A DNA stretch of 64,000 nucleotides from Hydractinia symbiolongicarpus (taxonomy: Eukaryota > Cnidaria > Hydrozoa > Anthoathecata > Hydractiniidae). The notes beneath the pieces are model-generated. The model made no database searches. It was not told the origin of the DNA and was given only the letters and a program-made list of their open reading frames with translations. The stretch is from positions 15,750,001-15,814,000 of the forward strand of contig NC_079876.1 in the NCBI RefSeq assembly GCF_029227915.1. Reading direction: 5' to 3'. The position numbers and the translations under genes were made by a program. This document shows positions 24,160 to 36,526 of the stretch, one piece after another; within the stretch, counting starts at the first letter, position 1; every line of letters starts with the position of its first letter.

Positions 24160-24372
24160 ATGCCTGGCAGTGAGCGGGATTCGATCCGCAGTCCCCAGAA
24201 CTGGAGCTGCAGACGAACCCACTACACTACGTGCGGCAATATGCTAGTGGTGAACTCAGATAATTTATCCGGATTTTAGTGATGGACAAAGTAGTTCTTT
24301 TTTAATATGAATTACACTGATTATACTCGCCCGTCATGATCGGAGGTCCGATCGGGGTGAAACATTCTCTGT
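24160..24372 (-). repeat. tRNA-derived SINE-like element
   Basis: On the minus strand 24240-24160 looks like a tRNA head: TAGTGTAGTGGGTTCG as A box and GGATCGAATCC as B box. The associated block CATGATCGGAGGTCCGATCG lies at 24336-24357 and recurs at 20270. RNA polymerase III promoters of this type are typical of SINEs. It is not a functional tRNA as far as I can fold it. Confidence 0.5.
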
Positions 24373-25096
24373 TCTCTTGCATGAATTTTATTTTCACGTA
24401 ATCCGAAGCGGAATATTTACTTGACGTCAGACAGGAAGATGTGTAGAGAATAACGTTTCTTTGTACTACAGTTATAGTTGGAATTTTTATATAAATCATA
24501 TGCAGTCAATATTACTTTATATATAATTGACCTTCATGAGTAGTATTTCATTTTATAATTTGCGATCAACGGATTTGGTTCTGTTGTTTACTTAAAAATT
24601 GCTATATATTCAACTCTGTTATGTTGTTGTCGTTATGAGTCTTGTAAATTAATGTTAATAAGTTAAATAATATTTAAGCGCTCAATATATTAGTTGATTT
24701 AGTAAGTTTACTTGTCCATAGAGTAAGGAATAATCTAAAATTTCTCGTTTTTGCAGGTTTTAGATTTTCCGCGATTTATATGGACTTTTGTTATTGCATC
24801 AAAGCTACCCTTTTTTTCTTTTGTGTTTTGTTGTTTTTATTATGTTGAAATTTTCATTTACCTTGTTCATGTGCACAAATTTATTTCAGTTTTATGATGT
24901 AAGAAATTATATCCATTTATAATTCTGTCTTAAAATGTTTGAAAATTATATCACATTTACGCGCGCGAATTTTAACAAGTTCTCGTTTGCAGAAGGTATA
25001 TGTGCTGGCATTTTGCACAGAATAATTCATGGTGCAACTAGATAACAATATGGAAGCTTGCTTTAGTCAGGACACAAAATTACGATTCTATTTCAT

Positions 25097-25098
25097 AG
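25097..25098 (+). promoter_or_regulatory. Splice acceptor just upstream of the gene B start codon
   Basis: TCTATTTCATAG precedes ATTAAAAATG, so the AG is 7 bases before the ATG. The position matches gene A, which argues that the acceptor is used. Confidence 0.6.
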
Positions 25099-25105
25099 AT
25101 TAAAA

Positions 25106-28100
25106 ATGAATTTAAAGAGCTGTTTAAACAAGCTGATCAAACCCAAAGATTCAACACCATTACCTTGGAAAGTGCTTACTGTGTTGTTTGTCATCATGGT
25201 AAGGACACTACACGTGTTATTATTATTACTGAAATCTTTTACTCAGGATCTTCAGTTTTTATTAGTACTTGTATCTACGAGAGGGCTGTGAAAGGGATCC
25301 TAGTGAAGGGTAAAGGGATGACCTAAGAAACAAGGGCTTCATCAGACGCACAGGCCTTTTTTCTTATACCGCTTTCTGCTCGGGTAGTGAAATTGATCCG
25401 GGATAGAATCAAAACAACCCGACCCGATTCTTGTTCCATATAGTATGAAGTTATCAATCTTAAAGTTTCCGCATTGGAGGTGAATAATACAAAAATCGAC
25501 AAAACATTTGACTTAATGGTTTAGGTATGAATAACCGATAGGATTCGCAGAGCGAGCGGAAATTGAACAATATTAGTCCAAGTAAAGATTTTAAAAAATT
25601 TAAAAAAAGTTGGTATTTCAAATAGGTTTAAATAAACCATCACTCTTTAATGAGTAACTTTGAATCTGTGCTAAATAATGATTGATCCTAAAAACAGTTT
25701 TCCGTAACATTAAAAATGCATATTCAACATTTCATTGTTTAGATAATTTCTCTTCTCTTTTTTTTTGCGGCGATTCCCTTTTTGAACATAAAATAAAACA
25801 TTGGGTAAGCGAACTAAACTTTGTTGTTAACCAGACAAAGGAGTATACTATTCATTTTTCCACTTTTTATCCACGTAGGTGAGCGCATTGCATGATCTGG
25901 TCTGGTATTGCTCACTCAATTAATGCAATCGGAATTTTTTCCTCATTCTAATCTTTTGTTAATTTAAAAAGTACAGTACAAAACAACAGCCTATAATCTT
26001 TTTTATGTGGAGAAGGAAAAAATGTCGAACATTTTTTTTTCTATTAAACACTGTTTGCACTTGTGTTCGGCATAAGTATTTGCAAGTGTATCATTAAGAT
26101 CTATAGATTAATGATGGCGTAATTAAATCTCAACGCCAATTTTAGCAGTTATACTGTTTCTGTAATTCCAGCTGAATGTACTTTATGCGTACTTTTAAGA
26201 CAATAATAGATAATCAAAGTGTTAATTGACTAACTTACTCAATATGTCAAAACTTATCTATTGCAACATCACAAAACATAACATAAATTAATTTGCCATA
26301 GTGCTTGAGCTAATTCTTTTGCAACATGACAGAACACACAACATGCATTTTTGTGCATCTGGTTTATTGAGGTTCTGCTATTACTAATAAGGAATTTCCT
26401 GATAAAGTTTGTTGCGGTTGAAAACAATGTTTGGATGTTTCCTTTATTAAATTTCAAGGAACACGTTTATCATTTCATGGGCGTATTCCTTTTCCCTTTT
26501 TAGAATATAATTAAGAGTTAGTCTTACAGATATGTGTACAAAAATAGATAATATAATAGTAAATAAATATTAAGTAATGGAGTTAACGTCAGTTGAAAGA
26601 AGAAAAAGGACAGGAAAATTCGACGAGACATTTTCCCCATTTTGTCATTTTACGTAATATTCTCCTCATGCTCTGTTAAAGTTGATTTGAAATGAAGAAT
26701 AACCAGCGATGGCTAAGGGTACCTGGAAAGATAACTCTACCCATCATTATCCTTTTTTTGGTCAGATGGTCTGACCCAACGTACATTTTTAATACGCTGA
26801 GTTACAAGATTAAGTTGTTAGGGTGAATGCCCAACATTTTTTCGTGTTAGTCCTGCCTTGTCACTATTAAAAGCAAGTAAACATATATTTACTCATTTCC
26901 ATTTTAGATATTTGACATGATGACTTTGACAATGGTGTTTTCATTCTTACCAAAGTTGGTCAAGGTATATTTCTTTAGAGTTTAATCTTTTCAACGGCTC
27001 TTGTAACTGCTTGGCATGTTTAAAATTGTACTTCTTCTTGGTTCAAAGGTTTTGCACACTGGCGTTACTGTTACGTCGCATCGATTTTTTATTTCTTTTT
27101 ATGGTATGCTGTTATACAAGGTTATCTATATACAGAAGATTGAGTAATCCACCAAAAAATTAACAAATTAACAGGCGGTTCATCAAAGGAAGGACAAAAG
27201 TTTTTCATCTCAACCTTAATTATCTACGCTTTGAACATTAATGACCCCTTGCCCAATTATTATGTTACAACAATATCAACAATATATAAATTCAGAATTT
27301 ACAAAAAAGCTATCAACTGCAATTGCCAGTTGACATTCTTTAATAATTTCGAGAGATTTTCAAAAAAATTTAACATAGGATGATTATGGGGATAGAACGT
27401 TTAAATAAGATGCTATTTTACTTCTCGTAGATAATTTCTTGATGTTCATCTTCTTACGAGCTGTAATTACAGTACATTGCATTTACTGACTTTCATCATT
27501 GCACCATTGAAACTTCAAAACAAGAGAGTGTAGGCTTTGACAACCAGAATTACGAGTAATCAATCATCCATCGCGAACACATTTTATCACACGTTTGTTT
27601 TATTTTTTTCAGTCTTTTGGAACATCGGAAGCCGACGCAGGTATGTGTTATGATTTTATAATTTTGACGTAACTATCAAATTACCAAGTCAGTATTCCAT
27701 TAACCTTTACTTTTCAAAGATACAGAATTTTGAAAACTTCATGGAAAAGAAATATGGAATCGACGAAAAAAAGAGATGGAAAATTGTCGATAAAGGCGAA
27801 TATTATATGAATACTTCCTGTTTTTATTTTATTTTTGCCACTTCCAGCTTGCAGCAGGTCAAATTTAGTACACATTAGTTTTTGCACAAATTGACGTAAA
27901 AATAATAATGTCATATGTGATTTATAGGATTGTAATATTTGTTTTCTTTACCTAAAGTTGGTCCCGGGGAGAAAAGAAACTTTCAAGGTGGACTTTTTAG
28001 ATGATATTATGTTTCTAATAACGTTAATCGTTGTGGTAGTTAGATAAATGGAATAAGGATCTTTTTCCGTTTTTTAAAAATGGGGTGGAGGAACGACTTT

Positions 28101-31100
28101 GCCCCTACTCCCTTACATAACCCTCCCGCCGTTGCCGCAGGCCTGATTGAGTATTCTTGTTGCTAGGATATTACGTTGGGATTATTGCTTCTGCTATGAG
28201 TATCGGGCAAACACTTTTCAGGTACCTCTTAATTTTGTTGTTCAATGTTTGCGTCGTTGAGCAAAAAAAGTCTTCACATCAACCAATCTGATATCACATA
28301 CTATTATAACATAGTGAAAGGTTAATAATCTTCTTTTACAGCTTATTCTGGGGATATATGGCTGATGTAAAAGGGAAGAAACCAACCTTAATTGCTTCAA
28401 CGGTAGCGATTTTGATTTCAACATTGGCATTTGGTTTCACTTATAATTTTAAGTGGGCTGTAACTATGCGATTCATGCAGGGAGCATCTTCAGGTCAGAT
28501 ATGTTTTTATGGAAGCTTGAGTTCATGTTATATTTTCATGTATTTGATAATGGCCTAAAAGATACGAAAAAATAAGAGGTAACCAATCCATTATCAGTAT
28601 TTTACTTTTGTTAAAACTGGCAAACATACAGACGAAAATACGAAACAGTTTTGTTTAAAACAACATTGAAGCATTTTACCTAAAAATTAAGAGTTGCTTC
28701 AAAGTCAACTTAATTTAAACATAACAGTGTCGTGTTCATGTCATGTTCATGTCGGGTTCATGCAAAATTCTTAAAAACAACTTCGTTAAAGAAATTATAA
28801 GTAAGGCCATATGTATATAACAATTAGTTTTCTGTTTTTGGTCAAGTTGAAAAAACATCAATAGCAAGTAACCCATGAGGGACTGCGTTTATACTCTACT
28901 CTCTACTTTGCTGCAGTTATTTCCGATTTCCGATTTACTTACTTTCCTAATGGCATGATCTCTGAGCATTCCGTTAGATCTACGGCGATAAGAGTCATAA
29001 CTATGTTTATACACTTATAGCCCTTACTGGAGTTTCAAAGTCTATCCTGGTGGATGTTTGTGACGATTCAAATATGGCGCTTGCCATGTCAATCGTGTTT
29101 TCTTCCAGCTCAATAGGTTTTATTATTGGACCAAGTGTAGCAGGTAGTTTTTTTTGTATTTGAAACTGTTTTAATTGAAATTAACAGAAACGTAATTATA
29201 AAATGTTTTGTTATTTCCTGAATAATTCTTGATGCTTCAGTTTAAATGAACCACACAGGTATACGCATGTTATTTGCAACATTTGTAGTGTACGATATTG
29301 TACCTTCTCTTGTAGGATTTGTGGTATTTCCATCTGAGCATTATCCTGATGTTTTTTCTGAAGGTAAGTGTTTGACTAAATTTTTGCAACAAATGGTAGA
29401 GGAGTATTTGAAACTGACTATTTTACTCGACTGTTTTTCTTTATTGTTACACTCGACTGTTTTACTTGACCGTTTCACAAAAAAACTACCATCCTTATTT
29501 TAGATTCTGTTTTTGGAAAATTTGGAATTCTTCTTCCAAATATTATTCTTTCCATTGGTTTTGCAATTGGTATCGTTTTGATTGTGTTACTCCTTCCCAA
29601 AAAATCAAGGTATAGTACCTCTAATGTTTACTTTCTACTTTCGGTAGACAAGTTATGGATAATATTTTTTTAATAACTTCTTTTTTTTCAAATGCAAGCT
29701 CTTACTAGTAATAATTGAACCACGGAGAAAGTTAGTGTGGAATCATGAATTAGCTTTTGTCAGAATATCTACACTAACATGGCTTAGGCTTATAATATAT
29801 TGTGTGAAGAAGAATTTTCAGTATACCTATGTAAAATATTTAGAATAATGCTACCATATGAAGATATATGAAAAATTTGTTGGTGTTTTTATTTTTAACT
29901 ACAAAAGTCACTTTTTCTCCTGTCTGGGCAACTTTTGACAAGACTGTTATGTTCAAAAAATTTTTTCTTTTAAAATCTCTTAAGTAATAACACGCGGTAC
30001 TGGAAATGTGCTGGAATGCGGTGCATCTCACTATTGGTGTTTCTCATAATCAATAGACCTGAACAGAAGTAACAATAATTTTTTCCAACTTTGATGCTTT
30101 GCGCATGAAAATTGTCCAATAATAAAGCCATCTAATGTTTATCCTACGATAAATAAAATTTAAAAATGATACAGACCCATTATTTCTCGGCTGTAACATT
30201 CACGCTAAATTAGTGTAGTGTATTGCCACTTATAGAACATATATATGTTATAGCAAAAAACACGGGAAGACGCAAAGTGATCAGAAGCAAAAACAATTAA
30301 GCCTTTGTGAGAAAGAAAATGCATATGAACGAGAACAAAAGATAACATACGCAACGTTTATTCCGCCGACCATTGATTCAGTTCAAAAACAAAAATGGCA
30401 GACATGGCTGGCGAAAATTAAAACAGATAAATTGCTAAAATTATTTTGGTAAGCAAGTCTTTCTTAATGTTTGCCTGTTCCGTAGTTTGTTTGTTTACAT
30501 CAAAAATGTTTTATCTCTTATCATTTATTTTTTGTCTATGCAACAATAATTTTGCAGCTTCTCTGGTTTCATTATGTTGTGAAACGTGTCTTTTCATTAT
30601 TAGAGACTGTCGCGGAACAGTTACTCAACAATATTTACGTTATTGGACACCAATTTTTGATCATTCACAACCGTTACAATATACATGTTGTACAATCATT
30701 TAGATAAAGAAACGACTTGTTAAAGGATTCACATTGCAGAATTTCACAAAACACCCTAACATTAAAATGTGTTTCACTTGTTTTTAAACAACAAAGTTTG
30801 TTACATTTATTAATGATTCCATTACCACTATACACAACCAAAAGTTCAAAATGTGTGTACAAACTTTCTGTTCGTTAATACTAGTAATGTTGCTATTGCA
30901 TAATTAGGCCCGAAACCGAGCAGACACCATTATTAAATCTTTCTACAAATGAAGCATCAGTGTTACAGAAGAAAAGCTTGCAGGATGTAACTTTTAATTT
31001 TTCGACAAATGAGTGCGTTCAGAAACGTAACTTGCAATCGTGGGTTGCGAAGATAAAAACATATAAATTGATAAAACTAATTTGGTAAGCACTTTGTTCT

Positions 31101-34100
31101 TGTTTGTTATTCAACATTTTATTTTATATGCATTTTTAGCCTTTTTTGGTTAGCAGGAAAAGACTTTTTTCCTTCACATTTGTTTGAAAATTGGGTACAA
31201 GAAGGGGCGGTAAATTTTGGCGCTAGAGGTCGCGGTGGTCTTTCCAGCTTAATTAGTTTATGTGACTTTGACCAAAAAAGCCAGTAGAACCTTGTGTAAT
31301 TACTAACACCATTGGTACTCATGTTCAGCGCTTTTCCACTTTTATCGTCTATTAGAAATTTAGTGAAACAGTCTTTTGTTTCCATAAATGACCGCAACAC
31401 CGAAAGTAACGAAATTTAAAGCATTAATTCCTATATGAAAAACAATTAAGAAATCCATAACGAAAAGGGAATTAAGTAGCTTGAACTCTTTAGTTAGTGT
31501 GTCAGTATTTATAAACGTTGTCCGAGAGAAGTGCTAAGAGATTATCAAGGACAAATAGACGCACTATTTATTAATACAACATGTTACAAACAAAATGATT
31601 TTATGAACTTTATTTACTCGCTTTACGGTTTTGTGCGATTAACCTTTGATTCTCGATCTTAATTACAGCATGAAAGAATGCGTTCAAGTTAATTTCTTGT
31701 ATTGCTTCATGGGAATTGCTGTATTTGGAAGTCACGAATTGTTTCCTTTGTATGCTGCGACATCTGCTGAATATCGTAAGTAAATATTTGAACTAACTAT
31801 AGGGTTCTCATAACAAGACATTCAGTTTCTTCATTGAAATTATAACACTGTTTTCAGGATGCCTTTATTTTTAACAAAAAGGAGGGATATTTATAGTCGG
31901 TTATACGAGCTTCTACGTCATGCAGGCTTTGTTCTAAAGTTTAATTTGTTATTTGCCCCCAAGGATTCCAATTAAAACTTTGTTGTTTATTCTTTTAGAT
32001 GGTATGAGCTATTCCACATCAAAGATTGGTGTAACACTTTTACTGGTCGCTGCATTGTTTCTTCCCACCGAGTTCTTAGTAATACCTAGAGTAAGTTTTC
32101 AGTTATCACTACCTACAGGATAGTTACAGGCTCAACTGGTCGGAAAATTGCCACTCCATTTAGCTAGAATTTATTTATTTATTTATTTTGTCAAATAGTG
32201 AAGTTTTCCTACATCACACTGAAAGCCAGTGTTTTTTGCTTTTTAAACAACACTGGAAGCAATAATATACATTACAGTGTGGCTGCAATGTCTGGCAGTT
32301 TTTTTATATCATGTCTCCGTTTTTGTTTATTGGAAGAAATCATTGTGTAGGATGCTTAAAATATAGCTCGCTCATCAGTCTACTCCCAATCTTTGGATCT
32401 TCAACGCCCAGGCTGTCTTCGTTTGTCATTTTTAATTGCTGTCTTCAAGTGAATTAGTCTTCACTTAAAATGGTAATAATACTGAAGAAAAGATTCTTAT
32501 CAAAATTCTAATTCTTCTTTGTGTGAGAAAAGGAGCAATTTTCGATTTAGTGAAAATTAGAACACTCTAGCGAACCTTCATGTTTTAATTTTATTCGACC
32601 TTTCAGTGCCAAAATAAGGAAACATTTATAATCTTTCTCAACGTTTTTTTGTAGGTCATAAAACGTTATGGTTCAAGAAAGGTAAGTGTATTTATGGCGT
32701 TTTTAGTTGAAATTTTAATTCAATGAAAAAATAGACACAAAATGAACCACAAGGCAGGAAAAAGAAAAATTTGCCAAAAACACGTTAAAAAATGCACTAC
32801 ACTTTCACTGGTAAAAAATACTACATGATTAGCTATCTCTGTAATGATAGCTGTCTTCTGTCTGTTCGTGCGTCTGTTTGCCTTTTTGTTTCGGAAACAC
32901 GAAATGCGATATATAAAGGACGGGCGACCCCGCGGTTTTTTATACGGGTTAACGTCTAGTCTCTTTAATAAGAGCCGTAGTTTTTTTGGGTGCGAGAAAT
33001 TGTCCTGTTACGGAAACACAAAGAATGCGATATAAAACTTCTGGATTTTTCCACGGGCCACCGATTAGTTTGTCGGAACATTTAAGTAACATGCAATATA
33101 GATAATTTCATATTGTAGGTCCTCATTGGAAGTAATTTTTTGATAGCGTTCGTGTGTCCATGGACAGCAATTCTTGTTGGTATCATCTCGAACAGGTATG
33201 TAGGTTATATTAAATCTATAGATTTTTATATTATTTTTATATAATAACAATTATAATATCATCAATGTTATTTGCGGCACTACTTCGCTTATTTCCAACA
33301 CAGCAAGTCTTTGGTGCGAACCTTTTCTTTTTGGCCCTGTCTTACATAGGCTTTATAGGGTGGAGGGTACATCAATAACGAATTGTAATCGTTCCTATCT
33401 GACAACTGGTAGCTCATAGTGTTTGTTATTTTTATTTTTCATTTTTTCAGATTGCTATATTTGATGTTGATATTTCCAGTGACATACTTCATTTCCTTCA
33501 TTCTTATAGATCTGATTTGTGGATTGTCTTGATATTCGTTTTATTCTTGCAAAGAATATGCATGGTTTCTGCCTTTGTTGCAATCAACATTATAATCAAT
33601 AATGCGGTCACCCCTGATATGTTGGGATCTGCAAATGGTTTTGCTATAACTTTCTTATCAATTGGAAGGTAGTTCGTTCGTTCGTTCGTTCGTTCGTTCG
33701 TTCGTTCGTTCGTTCGTTCGTTCGTTCGTTCGTTCGTTCGTTCGTTCGTTCGTTCGTTCGTTCGTTCGTTCGTTCGTTCGTTCGTTCGTTCGTTCGTTCG
33801 TTCGTTCGTTCGTTCGTTCGTTCGTTCGTTCGTTCGTTCGTTCGTTCGTTCGTTCGTTCGTTCGTTCGTTCGTTCGTTCGTTCGTTCGTTCGTTCGTTCG
33901 TTCGTTCGTTCGTTCGTTCGTTCGTTCGTTCGTTCGTTCGTTCGTTCGTTCGTTCGTTCGTTCGTTCGTTCGTTCGTTCGTTCGTTCGTTCGTTCGTTCG
34001 TTCGTTCGTTCGTTCGTTCGTTCGTTCGTTCGTTCGTTCGTTCGTTCGTTCGTTCGTTCGTTCGTTCGTTCGTTCGTTCGTTCGTTCGTTCGTTCGTTCG

Positions 34101-34402
34101 TTCGTTCGTTCGTTCGTTTCAAAACATTTCTCATTTTTAGAATAATCGCACCACTTATCATCGGAAGTACATATTCTTGGTCTCTCACAAACATTAAAGA
34201 TGTCTCATCGAATACTCATCCTCTAGGATTTCCATTCAATCAATACTTTTCGTTTTTTGTTTTGTCGCTTATGTTTATATCAAACGGTATCTTTGCTTCA
34301 ACACTATCACCATCATTGGATAAAAAGAGGAAAGTTGTACCTGAATCAAATCTTTATCACGATTACATTACAGCGCATTTCAAACCAGATCCCGAGATAT
34401 AA
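25106..34402 (+). CDS. MFS transporter, ZIFL-like, gene B (15 exons, 526 aa)
   Basis: Paralogue of gene A with the same exon order and phases. Coding exons: 25106-25198, 26908-26964, 27613-27640, 28167-28221, 28342-28493, 29021-29143, 29316-29363, 29504-29609, 30254-30448 (9a) or 30908-31084 (9b), 31669-31775, 31999-32090, 32655-32681, 33119-33195, 33510-33668, 34141-34402. The joined frame is open for 527 codons with 9a, or 521 with 9b, to TAA. Residues: PLPW near 19-22; MFS loop 2-3 motif GYMADVKGKKP at 82-92; GFIIGPSVAG at 161-170; then FPSEHYPDVFSE, NNAVTPDMLGSANG and STYSWS. This fits a twelve-helix proton-linked facilitator of the ZIFL type in a cell or organelle membrane; the substrate is unknown. 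The tail (LYHDYITAHFKPDPEI) differs wholly from that of gene A, so targeting or regulation may differ. Intron 14 is almost entirely TTCG repeat. Confidence 0.9.
30254..30448 (+). other. Exon 9a of gene B (central loop, first variant)
   Basis: 195 bp, phase 2 to phase 2, between an acceptor ending TTATAG and the donor TTTG|GTAAGC. It encodes a lysine/glutamine-rich loop ending KWQTWLAKIKTDKLLKLF. It has the same length as gene A exon 9, but its first half is unlike that exon. Confidence 0.78.
30908..31084 (+). other. Exon 9b of gene B (central loop, second variant)
   Basis: 177 bp, phase 2 to phase 2, acceptor AATTAG, donor TTTG|GTAAGC. It encodes RPETEQTPLLNLSTNE and ends SWVAKIKTYKLIKLI, closer than 9a to gene A exon 9 (TPLLNSSSS...FAKIKTYKLIKLL). 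Being in phase with exons 8 and 10, it can replace 9a or be added to it without a frame change. Confidence 0.72.
32838..33070. repeat. Dispersed short repeat, family A, two nested copies (intron 12 of gene B)
   Basis: GATAGCTGTCTTCTGTCTG, CGAAATGCGATATATAAAGG and CGGGTTAACGTCTAGT, followed by a second, shorter copy with GAATGCGATATAAAAC and TTTTTCCACGGGCCACCGAT. The modules match those in gene A introns 9 and 13. Confidence 0.6.
33672..34118. repeat. (TTCG)n microsatellite, about 112 copies, filling intron 14 of gene B
   Basis: 447 bp of apparently perfect GTTC/TTCG repeat. It starts three bases after the exon 14 donor (GGAAG|GTA) and ends 22 bases before the exon 15 acceptor, so the 472-bp intron is about 95% microsatellite. 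The four-base unit keeps all frames open (FVRS on plus, TNER on minus), giving false open frames. Gene A has ATTCG at the same place and the pseudogene has two copies. Confidence 0.97.
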
Positions 34403-35893
34403 CTTCTTAATATGGTCATATGATCTTATATTTTTATTGATTGTACTTTGTAACGTTAACATTTCACTATATTTTATTCCGCTAAAGTACCTGACTGATA
34501 GACTTTTAACTAGTTAATGGATGTACATACATTTTAATTCATTAATTTATTCTATATTGTAAACGTTTTTGTTTCCTGAAACATCAAATCCAAGGTATCA
34601 TGTAACTTATTTTGTATAATATATATCAATATATGCTATATATCAATTGCTGGTTACTTTTAAACGCAGCTCACTGCAAATATTAAAATTGCCCTATGTA
34701 AGCCGGACTTTGGGGGATAATACGTTCATGAAACCATGAAAAGGGCACATGGAAATGTAAAAGCTAAGCTGATAATCCTTTGAAAATTTCAAGAAATTAT
34801 TTAATCTTTTCAGCATCAAAGAGAAAACGAGAAGATTTTTCTTGCTTGACAAAGATGAAATCTTTGGAAAAAGTTGTATTGTGTGAAAGTCAACTTTAGT
34901 CGGAAAAACATTTACCCACATAATTTTGCAAAATTTATTTGCTTCCATTTTTCCTAACGACTACCATTTCCCCCAATCTGATAATTCTGAAGCCATAAGC
35001 GAAGTTATGGCTGCGGTGGCAATACGCTGTTAATGGAAAGTAATTATCTAGATAGCTTACTATCATCAATGTTTTACTCATAGCAAATCGTTAGAGCATA
35101 TAATGTAACCCATATTGTTTCAGTCAAAAGAAATCTAAAGGAATTTCCGTGTATTTTTTTTTCAAATTTTGTAAGCTTGATTATCCTTATTAAACAAGAT
35201 CCGATATCATGTGAAGCCTTATTACGAAACATTTGGTAGATACAGTGGTGTTCATTATTGTAAACCGAAGAATTTATCAGGTTTTAATTTTCAGAACATT
35301 GTGTTCGAATTATTTCGCTAAAAGAAAAAACTACTCTTGCCGGTGTGCAACGTCGGGTCTTCTCGCTAAAAAAATATTACGATCGCGAATATATTTAATT
35401 TTCTTGTGGAAAATATTTTGCCTTTATAGTAGTTTATTAATACTCCCTAGTAATCCATGGAATAACGACTTCGAATGATTACTTTATAGTCGACCAGAAC
35501 CAGGGCTAAATTTCATAAACAAAATGTCTATCCTATCCTGTTTTAAAGTATTACTCCTTAACAAGTGGAAAGAACCACTTATAAAACCAAAGAATTGACG
35601 ATTAAATACAAAAAAAAAAATTACCAAAAATTACCAAATCAGCTTTAAATTTTGTAAGTAATTTTTTTTTAACTCCCTTTCTAAGCAAACAAAGTATGTT
35701 TTTTCTCACTATATAACACACTTCTTTCTTATAAGATAGCATCGTCATGATTGCGAACAGATTGACAATCAAACCCCAGCTGTTTAACAGAACAACAATT
35801 ATGCCTTTACCATTGACCAATTACCGATCAATAGAATAATTTAAACTATGATAGGCTGGCCGAGAAATAAAGTAGGCTCTCCAACACTAGTAC
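34403..35893. other. 3' flank of gene B, no gene seen
   Basis: Contains the probable 3' UTR of gene B, whose first ~170 bp match the pseudogene 3' flank, then AT-rich sequence. A 72-codon minus-strand frame at 35602-35820 is hydrophobic but has no recognisable family. Confidence 0.45.
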
Positions 35894-35895
35894 TA

Positions 35896-36353
35896 CAGTA
35901 TACTCTCGATAAGTGGGACACTCAAGGGACCGAACAAAAGTGTACTACTTAGCGGGCGTCCTACTTATCCGAAATTCCTTGTAAGTAGGGTTTTCATACA
36001 AAGGCTTAATTTGTCCTAGTTTTCGAGAGAGTTTTTGTAAAACTTAGCGAACAAGAGGACTTTGAGGCTAAATTCATAAATAAGAAATGGTGATAATTGC
36101 ATTTGCTTTTCTATTTCATTCAATATAACATAAGATTACACTACATTAAACGGAAAAAAACAACCAATGTGTAGAATAGATTTGTTGACAAGTTTTTGAT
36201 TAAAATCAATGCAATGTCTTCTGTTTCAAGAAAAAAATATGAAGTTATCCGGGGTCCCAGTTATGCGAAGTTTTTTGCTTGAATAGGGTAAGCAAGTTCA
36301 AGGGACCGAGAAAAAGTGTACTACATAGCGTATCACTTATCGAGAGTATACTG
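35896..36353. mobile_element. pogo/Tigger-like MITE, complete, TA target duplication
   Basis: 458 bp with perfect 19-bp terminal inverted repeats CAGTATACTCTCGATAAGT, flanked on both sides by TA. The TIR form and TA duplication point to the Tc1/mariner-pogo (Tigger) superfamily. There is no transposase inside, so it is non-autonomous. Both ends also carry the same-orientation block TCAAGGGACCGA...AAAGTGTACTAC, so the element has direct as well as inverted end repeats, and the left end is itself palindromic (ATAAGTGGGAC / GTCCTACTTAT). Confidence 0.9.
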
Positions 36354-36526
36354 TAACTATTTTTTTCTGTCAAAGATTTATCTATTGACAACATATGCTT
36401 CAGTAAAATATTTATCCCGCCCGAGTGTAACCATATTTTCTAGTATCTTTCCGTGGAACTGTCTGTCCCAGCATGCTATACTATATAAAATTAAAAATAA
36501 AGTCATATTGGCGTACCCTGTAAACG

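Noticed and set aside
25310-25375. Another CTGATGA on the minus strand (complement of TCATCAG near 25348)
   Set aside because: It is followed by AGCCCTTGTTTCTTAGG with no GAAA box and no clean stem II, so a hammerhead is not supported.
29246-29503. 85-codon plus frame covering gene B exon 7
   Set aside because: Only 29316-29363 is coding by comparison with gene A; the rest reads through intron sequence.
33658-34402. Long open frames of FVRS (plus) and TNER (minus) repeats
   Set aside because: They are translations of the TTCG microsatellite inside intron 14 of gene B; only the 3' part of the plus frame (from 34141) is real coding sequence, as exon 15.
35602-35820. Hydrophobic 72-codon minus frame resembling a first receptor helix
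   Set aside because: There is one hydrophobic stretch only, no receptor motifs and no downstream helices; probably chance in AT-rich DNA.
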